Source: Xenoacremonium recifei (taxonomy: Eukaryota > Ascomycota > Sordariomycetes > Hypocreales > Nectriaceae). From it: 64,000 bases of DNA. Position 1 is the stretch's first letter, and the number at the start of each line of letters is the position of its first letter. Positions 56,131-64,000 of this stretch are shown piece by piece. Where the stretch lies: positions 1-64,000 of the forward strand of contig WOFQ01000020.1 in NCBI GenBank assembly GCA_012184525.1, written 5' to 3'. Under the pieces are notes generated by a model that was not told the DNA's origin, did no database searches, and saw only the letters and a list, made by a program, of their open reading frames with translations. The position numbers and the translations under genes are program-made.

Positions 56131-58884
56131 GCTGTTTCAAAGAGAGTTCGTGGTTGAGTGTAAGAAAGGGCGAAGAATCTTCATTTGTTCGGTCTTTGGA
56201 CCGAAGTCTGAAGTCCAGCATGCAAAACCTGACCACTATCCTGCCTGATGTAGCCCAACTTCTTCAGGCATCGATGCCATTTTATTGGTGGACATAGCCC
56301 GCTGACTTTTGGCATTTTGCACTTACAACCTTGTCAGGCAGAATCTACAAAAATTGACTGTGAGTGCAAGTGAGTCCACTACTCCCTAAAATTATCTGAC
56401 TATCGCCTGAAAGAAACACTATGATGTGATCGCTATCTGCCATGCTTGAAATTGCTAAAAATTCCCAGATGCGGGATGAAAATTGTGTTATAGGGTAGGT
56501 GCTTAAAGTGGAAATGAGATTTGGTGATACCATCACGTTGACCAACCCCACCACCGACTTATAGAACACAAGCTCCCATCATTTCAGCTGTTTTGTCTAG
56601 GAACTAATGCAAATGAGTCTTCTAGGCCCCGTCTTTGATGCTACGTTTGATCCGGAAAAGGCTCCTCGCTAACCGCCTTGAGGACCTCTGAGAGACCAGG
56701 CCACGGAAAGTGAAATTCGTCTTGGACCAGACCGTTTGTCTATACGATCAATCTTGCAGGGAGATGAGAGGCTTTGGTGGTAAATCGCAGCTGAGGCCCC
56801 GACGAGCTGAACCGGAATCGAGCAAATACGAGGAGCCGAACCCACACGATTGGTGCCGATCAGCACGAGATTTACAAGGGAGAGGAGGGAATCGAGACCC
56901 GAAATTCCAGAATCCTCGGCGCGCGTGCGCTGAAGCCGCAGAATGTACCGTCATGTTGCAGCAAATGTTCTTTTCTTAGAGCCTATCGATGCAGGCTCTT
57001 GTCTCTAGTATCGGATCATCGACCTGAAACCACGACAAGCGAGGACAAGACATCCCGGATGCCGCAGCCGGGGATTTTTGTTTGCCTGCTCAGAGTGTCT
57101 TGTGAGACCCATTCAGCGACCATATTCCTGCTGTTGCTGGTGCTCGGTCCGCCATCACATCACACCGCATGAGAGCGGCGCCGCCTGTTCTGCAGGGCGA
57201 GAGGCAACACGAATAGCACGGCGGCCAGTGAGTGGCATGACGAGAGAGGAGACGTCTCGGCCTTGGCCCCGACGGCGGTTGAGGCCCAATCGTTGTGGTC
57301 ATGGAGCTTGAATCCGTGGCGAGTATTGGCGAGTGGACGTGCCACGTTGGAGGGCGCTGCAGCGCATGCAGTCACTGGACAGCTTTTATTGCTCTTTGCG
57401 AGCATCTACAGGAACAGATGGAGGATTTCTCGCAGTTTCTCTGGCAACAGTGCAGATGTCATGAGAGCGGTGGGGGGTTGCTGGAGTTGTGCATTCGGCG
57501 CTCAATGCAACTCAGCGTTGCTCTAGACTACAGCCACCAGCTGTCAACCAGGTGGCACGCTTCGAAGCGATTTGGCTGTCCCGGACTTTGAAGGAGAATC
57601 TGCAATCAATGATGGCATCGACAAGAGGCAAAAGCAAAATGGCGCTCTGCTTTTCTGCACTGTTCATCCCGCGGGCTAAACCCCAGAAAACGCTGGTCTC
57701 CGTCATAAACCCGAACCATGATGGCTGGCGGCGGGACAGACGAGCAGCACCCGATCATGACAGTGACTGAGTGTTGCTATTTTCAGCCCGCCAATCTAAA
57801 TGTGCCGGCGCCAGCGGGAGGGAGGGAGGGAGGGATGGCAGCGGGCCAACGGTTGGTTGGTTGGATGAGGTGCCATTGGATCGCAACACAACCCGGCCAA
57901 TGCCCACGATCCCGGACAGCCACTTTTTTTAGTGCACCACCTTGACAATTCGTATTTTGCGATCGAGCCAAACCGCCTTTGGCACGGCAACTCGCAGCAG
58001 CTGGGAGTGTGGTTGGTCCGGGAGTCCGTACCGAGCGCTGGCGAGCCTCCCACTGGCTGCGACTCCGATGCGAATCGGCTGGACGCTCCCCAAAATTAGG
58101 CGGCGTGCAGGGACAGTTGCAAGGAGCATCGCTGCGAGCAGAGCCTGGCCTTTGACTGTCTGTACCTGGAGACGACATGGGCCACCAGGCATGATGGATG
58201 CCCTCAGTCCGCCGCAGGACGGGCCCATGATGGTGTCTTGGCCGTTCCTGATGCCCTCGTATTCATGCTGCAGGTCCCTCATGTCGTGCCTCCGATCTGC
58301 TCTCCATCTTCACGCGACTCGACCCATCCCGCGTTGCCATCGTTTCGGTCCCGTTGTCCCGTCCGTATACTTACACTATACGTAGAGTAACACCCGCTCT
58401 TTCGTTGTCGTTCCTGATTCACTTTCCTCATCTCCTGTGACGATCGTGTGTGTCACTGCTGGTGCTGGTGCCACTTCTCAACCTTGACAGCAAGAAAGAA
58501 GCTTGAAGCTAATTGTCTTCACCTCACTTCCTCTTTGATCTATGTCAAGCGCTTTCACAGCCCAGCGTCTTTGTCTTTGTCAGCTAGGTCGGTCGTGACT
58601 GCCGCCTGCCGCCGCATTGCGCACCTTCCCAGCATCTGGAAACCGTCTTCGTCCCAGCATCGCGGCTATTTGCAGCAAACGCATTTCCCCCCCTCTTGCA
58701 ATCTGCGTTTCTTCAACATTGAAAACCCTCCCGTCTCACCGCAGATTGGCCACAATTCTCTCCTCCAGCAGGCTCGCATGTTCTGAGATTCCCAGCTGCA
58801 GCATTGCCTGCCCCAGATCTACTGTAGCTCGATTGCCGCTGTTCCTGGCTCGCAGCTTACACCCGAAGCTCTAAGTCAGCAGCC
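56131..58884. other. Long intergenic region, 2.75 kb
   Basis: Divergent spacer between the HET gene (minus) and the 999-aa gene (plus). Several overlapping ORFs of 60-150 codons occur on both strands at 56700-58400; none has a recognisable domain or splice structure. A GGGA-type repeat (GGGAGGGAGGGAGGG) is near 57818-57835. Confidence 0.5.
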
Positions 58885-61800
58885 ATGACGGAACATGCCC
58901 AACCCCAGGGCCGCAAGCGGTCCAGCAGTTTGCAGCGGATGCTCGAGCTGGAAAAGAAGCTCCAGGTACGTTTGCCTCGTATTCCGAGTTGGTGTGTTAC
59001 TAGCAGAACTCTGCTGACCGTGCTTGGTGTGGCATCCAGCACGAACGTCAAGGCGCTTCTCCGCATGCCAACTCCTTAAGCTCAGCTTCAGCCACCTCTG
59101 ATTCACCGCCAAACACTCCTCCCACGCAACAGCGGCGCTTCGAGCTGGCTCCTCGAAAGGAAAACCGCAAGGCAGCACCAATTCCCACGCGCAACTACGA
59201 CGCTGTTCCGCCCCCGCTGGTCATCAACACAGCTACAAAGCCCGACGCAGCAGCTCCCCTGCATCGTAAGGAGCTTGTTTCTGAGTCAAGATTGCCCAAC
59301 GCCTCGATTTCAGTGGTGACACCCGAGAAGCCCACGCCTAAGACGGTGGCCTTCATGTTTCCCCCAGAAGTTGAAGAGCAGCGTGCGGTCTGCCAGTCTC
59401 CCAGTTGGGAGGCCTACGGTCGAAGAAAGAAGGAGAAGAAGGAAGAGAAGCGAGGCCGCAAAGAGAAGAAAGAGGACCTTATGAAAGACACAAGGCCTCG
59501 AGGGCGGCGACTGAGCAAGGCAAGGCCAGAGGCAGCCAGTCAGGCTCCGAGCTTGGGTGACCGAACCACCTCGGATTCTGTCATCCCTGTGCGCCAAATC
59601 CAACCAAAGCCGCGCCCGTCCAGTGTCCTCGGCATTCCGATTCCACGAAAGGAAGAGGAGCCCAAGGAGCCCAAGCGTGGCCGGTCTGGCTCCCTCACCC
59701 GTATTCTAAGGTCCTCGTTTGAGATTCGGCGCAGCTCCTTCGATCGCGACGCTGGCTTCATTGGCGGTGTGAAGCTCGAACAAGAGAAGAAAGAGTTTCA
59801 CCAAAAGGTCCTGGAAGACCAGGCTAAAGGCGACAACAAGGTGCATCCTGCCTTGCGAAAGTCGTTCATTGGTCATGGCACTTTCACTCCTCTCAAGACC
59901 GAGGCTCCTCTAAGGAGCGAGAAGCCTGAGAAGCCAGAGAAGGAACCCCGGCGGCGGGCCTATCCTCCAATCTCTATTCAAGCAGCAACTGCGAGGAACC
60001 CAGGTCTCCTAACGCCAACAAGCCCGCAAAAACCCGACTTCGCCAACATCTACCTATGGAGCGCTCGTTCCAATCAGGGATTCCTAGCCGATGACGACTG
60101 CGCAGTCTACGACTCTGAAGACCAAACGGATAGGCTGGAGAGGCAATTCCCTCCTAGCGAAGAATCCCAACCCAAGGGGAACGGACTTCACAGAAGCGGA
60201 GGAATCTACGTTAGATCAAGCCCTCCACCCTCCTACCCGTCAGACTTTAACCCCTACATACAGGAGGATAACACATCCAAGCCAGAAGTTGAGGTTCGAG
60301 AACCGCCAAAGCATGCACCTGTTCAGCGAGCAGAATCCAACCCAGCTCATGAACCCCAGCCCACTGAATCCAGGACTCACATCGCCTACGCGCAAAAGAG
60401 TCCCAAGAAGTCGGGAAAACCCCGCGGCAGTTCCTTCTCCTCGATCCTCTCTGTACCTCCTGAGCCTCCAAGGAAAAGCTCTAAGAGGAATTCTCTAGTG
60501 TTCCTGGGTCGCAACCAGTCTTCAACGGAAGAGCCGACCAACCCCAGCGATATCCTAGGTAGTTTTAAGGACCCTTACATACCCCCGAACCTTGAACTAA
60601 AACCGCCGGCAGACACGAAGCTTATACCTAAGGGCAAGAATGAGAAGATGCTTCTCTCTAGCCCACCAAGCATTCCGTATGAGCGCACAGCTGCTGGAGC
60701 CCGGCCAAAAATGTACGGTTCGGATCCTTGGAGCCCATCAGGGACAAAATGGAACATCAAGGACGCTGCACGAGCTGCTTTCAGACGCGGCAGCATCTCC
60801 CAGAGCTCACTGGCTTCTCCGGCGACTTCTGTCAACCCAGCCAAGGACGGGCCTTACCCGACTTCTCCAAAGAAGGACGACAAGCAGCTTCCCACGCCGC
60901 CAGAGGTAAAGCTTCCTACTCGGCAACCAACGGTGATGAAACATCATATTCCCATGCTTGATGATAGACATGGCGTATCCTTGATTCAATCCCCAAGCAG
61001 CTGGAGACCAGACACGAGCTCCTCAGAAGATGAATCCTATTCTGATGCTCTGCGCTCTTCATCACCACCAAGCACGCCCGACACTTCGCCCCCTATGTCG
61101 GAAACGGGACATCCTCCTAGCGTCGCAAATCTGAAAAAACCATTTGTGAACGGCCACAAATACAATCACAGTTGGTCGGGGACAAACACGCCAGAGTCTC
61201 TTATGAGCGAACGGTTTCCCGAGCGCTTCCCGCCGTCCTGGACTGGCAAAAGACCAGTCGACTCGCCAGTCAGCTCAGAGTTCGACCCTATTGAGGTGGC
61301 AGCACGCAAGGTCATGGAAGCATTTCCTGATGCACGCATGGACTTGCCAAGTTTTCAACGCAGTCAAACCGATCTTGCAAAGCCATCCGACTCGAGGACC
61401 TCACTTCAGCCGTGCGAGCCACTTCAGCCTAAAAAGTCACGGTCTCGGAATCTTTCAGAATCCCCAAATCGCAGCTTAGAGGAGGCGAGATCCGCCGAGT
61501 ACCTCAAAGCCGCGCGCAAGATTGCTCCCGTTCCCCCCCTTCCTCACCCAAGGAGCTACAACCAATCGTCACCGACGCCTCAATCACCAACTTCTCCCCT
61601 CTCTCCTCAGAGTCCCCGAAGCTTCACTTCGCGTGGTCATAGAGCGACCATGTCGAATCCCGAAACTTTGACGAAACTCCCGCGCCATCAGCAAAAACTC
61701 GACAGGGCTACCGATGACAGTGAGCCCATCGCCAAGATGTTTGTCGAGTGTTGTTCCTGCAAATACTACCACGATATGCCCAGCAAACTCTACGAAGCCA

Positions 61801-61958
61801 TGGCTAACCCCGAAGCTGTGCTCACGTCGACCGAGAGCCTCGGCTTCGTGGGGAAAGTGTCCATGACAGTCCGCTGTCCGTGGTGCAAGCACGAGATGAG
61901 CACCAAGTGCTGTGCTGGCCTCGCAGCCATGGTGTACATCAAAGAGAGACTGCACTAA
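58885..61958 (+). CDS. 999-aa disordered protein with C-terminal double CxxC module
   Basis: Exons 58885-58965 and 59040-61958. The 74-bp intron (donor CAG|GTACGT, acceptor ATCCAG) joins MTEHAQPQGRKRSSSLQRML plus ELEKKLQ to HERQGASPHANSLSS in frame. Residues 30-920 are Ser/Pro/Lys-rich and disordered, with a basic run KKEKKEEKRGRKEKKED near residue 145. The last 75 residues look folded: MFVECCSCKYYHDMPSKLYE and, after a Val/Phe-rich stretch, MTVRCPWCKHEMSTKCCAG. This gives CxxCxxC-like and CxxC pairs that could bind zinc, then a short hydrophobic end AAMVYIKERLH. I do not recognise the family by name. A DNA- or protein-binding regulatory role is possible; localisation is unknown. Length and order are typical of large uncharacterised fungal proteins. 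Confidence 0.8.
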
Positions 61959-62616
61959 AAACCAACGATTATCTCGCCGCCCTCAATACGTTCGCTAATT
62001 TTATTTGTTCTCGCTTACGATCCTGCGAGACGACGGCTTAGAGCCTAGACCATTACTGCACGACGCAACCATTTTACTTGTTTGACAGCACATCTGCTCT
62101 GTAATTTCTCCTTTTTGCTTTGTTCTAATGGATTCATGAATCTCCGCGTGAGGGCGTCGAGACGGAAAAATGGCAATGGAATATAACCGGATGTGAGCCG
62201 CCAGGCCGCGGCGATGTGATATCATATACTGCCCTAGACGGGAGACTTGATTTCGTCTGTACGTTTGTTGGATGGGTAAGATTTGTAACAAACCGATCCG
62301 TATTCTAGCTTATGATAATTTGACGATTTATGATGATGATAATTTGGCGTGTCTTTGCTATTTGCTGAAGTGATCCTACATTGAGGACTAGACATTACAA
62401 CTAATTGTGGCGGAAGCGTCATATTTGGGGGTAAAAGGTACGAAATATTAGAACCTCGATGAAATCGAAAGCTTTCATTGCTAACTATCTTATTTATGTA
62501 GCTTTTCCTCAGCCTTGTGAAGCTGCCCAAAACTGCTCCTATAATCTTCACCCCTTCAACACCAACATAACTACTCCTCCGTCTTGTCATCTAAACCCCC
62601 ATAACTCTCAAAACCC
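61959..62616. other. Convergent intergenic region
   Basis: It holds the 3' flanks of the 999-aa gene and CFT1. Between 62280 and 62520 it is AT-rich, with no supported gene. Confidence 0.5.
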
Positions 62617-64000
62617 TTAGAAGTACGCCAACCCAGACCACCCAAGCAACGCCTCCATCTCCTCTCTCAACTCCCCCGCGCCATCATACCCGCCCTTACC
62701 CGCCACCTCAGCCCTCTTCCACGCGCCCAACTCAGCCCACCGCGCGAGCACCGCACCGTCAACAACCGTCCTGCCACTCGCCGTCTCGACGCCCACGGCC
62801 GTGTTCTGCGCGCCGAGGCGGTGTGCTTTGGCGTTGAGGCCGCCGTGGGGTGGCAGTGCGGGGAGCAGTTGGTTTGTCACGCTGAGGAGGCGGCGGTAGG
62901 TTGTTTCGGGCACGGGTGTGAGGGCTGCGAGAGAGCCGGAGGGGGAGGCTAGGAGGAGGATGTGTGGTGCGTCGGGGGGCGAGGGGTGGGATGGGGGGAG
63001 GGTGCGTGGGAGGAGGAGGGTTGTCGTGGGGGGGTTGGGGGCCAGGGAGAAGGATGTGCGGTGGAGGAGCAGATGTCCTTGTAGAGATTTGGGATCTGTC
63101 GTGAGTTAGTGTAAGTGAGGTGCATTCAGGGGTAGGGTAGGAGACTCACGTTCGGGGTTGAACTCCAAGATGTGCATATCACCGTCCGCATCCACCGCCA
63201 CAATCGCCAAGTCCTCACCATCCGGCAAAAAGTCCGCCACCAGCAGCGGGAGCAGCCCGTGACTCTTCCCCAGCACCTTGAAAGTATACGGCTCCTCGGT
63301 GTATCCCGCAAACCACACGCCCTTAAACGCGTCGGCGATCACACACAGGCCCGTACGAGGCAGCCCCCGCACGCTGGCGACGTGACAGTTCATATCCAGA
63401 AACGCCACGGGCAACAACGTGCCATCCTCCTTCAGACCGCGCACCATGCACTTCTGGCCCTGCGCAACGAGCATGAGGCCCTGGGTGCCAATCTCGGAAA
63501 GTGCGGTGACGCCGCCGCGCGGGATGTCCTCCTTGGCGAGCAGCTTGAGGCGCTTGTTGGTCTCGGGGCGGCCAGGCTGGGGGATGACAGTGACGATGTC
63601 GAAGACTTGGACGCGGCCGCGGATGGGCAGGTCTTCGCCTTTGGAGAGCGCGGAGCCGACGGCGAGGAGCATGCGACGCTCCTTGGTCTCCTCTGAGACT
63701 TCGAGGTTGAGCGTCTTCATGCACTCGATGGATTCGCAGGGCTCGAGCTCGAGCGTGTGGATGACGGTCCAGGTGACGGGGCTGATGAGCTTGAGGACGC
63801 CGCGGGGCATGGAGGGGGGGAAGGGGAGGGTTTCTTTGGCCCATTCTTTGTGGTAGTCGTCGTCGCGGGGAAGCTCGAAGGGCTCGGAGATGGTGCAGCC
63901 GGCGATGTATGTCTCGGTAGGTTGGTGGTAGGCGAGGCCGCGGATATCGCAATCCAAGGGAACCTTGTTCACTGAGATACCAAGCTCTGTGAAGTTGGCA
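62617..64000 (-). CDS. CFT1: Cleavage and polyadenylation specificity factor subunit 1, C-terminal part (runs off window)
   Basis: Partial gene: two exons, 64000-63150 and 63095-62617, open at the right edge, where the frame continues as ANFTELGISVNKVPLDCDIR. The junction (GAAC|GTGAGT to GACAG|ATC) gives HILEFNPEHPKSLQGHLLLH, the signature of the Cft1/CPSF160 C-terminal region. Other family pieces: GLAYHQPTETYIAGCTISEP, the WAKETLPFPPSMPRGVLKLI block, GRVQVFDIVTVIP and the C-terminal helical domain ETTYRRLLSVTNQLLPALPP ending WSGLAYF. CFT1 is the large beta-propeller scaffold of the nuclear cleavage and polyadenylation factor and helps recognise the polyadenylation signal. The N-terminal two thirds lie beyond the window, so length cannot be checked. 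Confidence 0.93.

Noticed and set aside
57942..58385. ORF cluster in the HET upstream spacer
   Set aside because: Overlapping ORFs on both strands, no motif, low-complexity ends; not reported as genes.

Overview
This window is nuclear DNA from a filamentous ascomycete (Pezizomycotina). It most resembles Sordariomycetes, possibly Hypocreales; the class is an inference from protein similarity and short-intron gene structure, not a proof. The evidence is spliced genes with 50-70 bp introns, GT(A/T)NGT-type donors, CTRAC-like branch points, and filamentous-fungal families (Pal1, HET, MARVEL, DUF202, PA14-containing GH3, GH47). I modelled about 25 genes, two of them low-confidence small ORFs. I also found two degenerate genes and several unusual repeats. 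Exon coordinates were worked out by hand from frame continuity across splice sites.

Left edge (1-5.9 kb), accessory in character. It starts with a short AT-rich segment and a 17-bp tandem repeat. Two tandem minus-strand paralogues follow (636-2714 and 3567-5297). They share a fungus-specific N-terminal region and a single C-terminal C2H2 zinc finger, which is found only after splicing two small introns at homologous positions. A third, decayed zinc-finger fragment lies at about 284-390.

Housekeeping block (5.9-25.7 kb): GH47 alpha-1,2-mannosidase, UTP11 (U3 snoRNP), a proline/serine-rich protein with a hydrophobic C-terminus, CMC1 (twin CX9C), a MARVEL membrane protein with a Q-rich tail, xylitol/sorbitol dehydrogenase with a 9-bp first exon, a 149-aa conserved-looking unknown, a sulfotransferase-like P-loop protein, a coiled-coil unknown and a CPA1-type Na+/H+ antiporter.

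Decayed zone (25.7-29.2 kb): three 34-bp repeats and a multiply frameshifted, N-truncated ENA-type (type IID) cation P-type ATPase pseudogene.

Second housekeeping block (29.2-41 kb): an NTF2-like small protein, Pal1, USB1 (U6 snRNA phosphodiesterase), CKS1 and ERO1, separated by long intergenic regions of 1.7-1.9 kb. About 320 bp after ERO1 lies a very regular array of three 52-bp hairpins with exact 20-bp spacers (41356-41551). I consider it the most unusual structure in the window.

Right part (43.7-64 kb): an unknown protein, a DUF202 membrane protein, a seven-exon cytosolic-type GH3 beta-glucosidase with PA14, Y14/RBM8 (exon junction complex), ribosomal protein S30, a single-exon HET-domain gene, a 999-aa disordered protein with a C-terminal double CxxC module, and the 3' part of CFT1/CPSF160, which runs off the right edge.

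No biosynthetic cluster or operon-like organisation is apparent; genes act independently in secretion and glycosylation (GH47, ERO1), RNA metabolism (UTP11, USB1, Y14, CFT1), mitochondrial assembly (CMC1), cell cycle and morphology (CKS1, Pal1) and carbon use (xylitol dehydrogenase, GH3).
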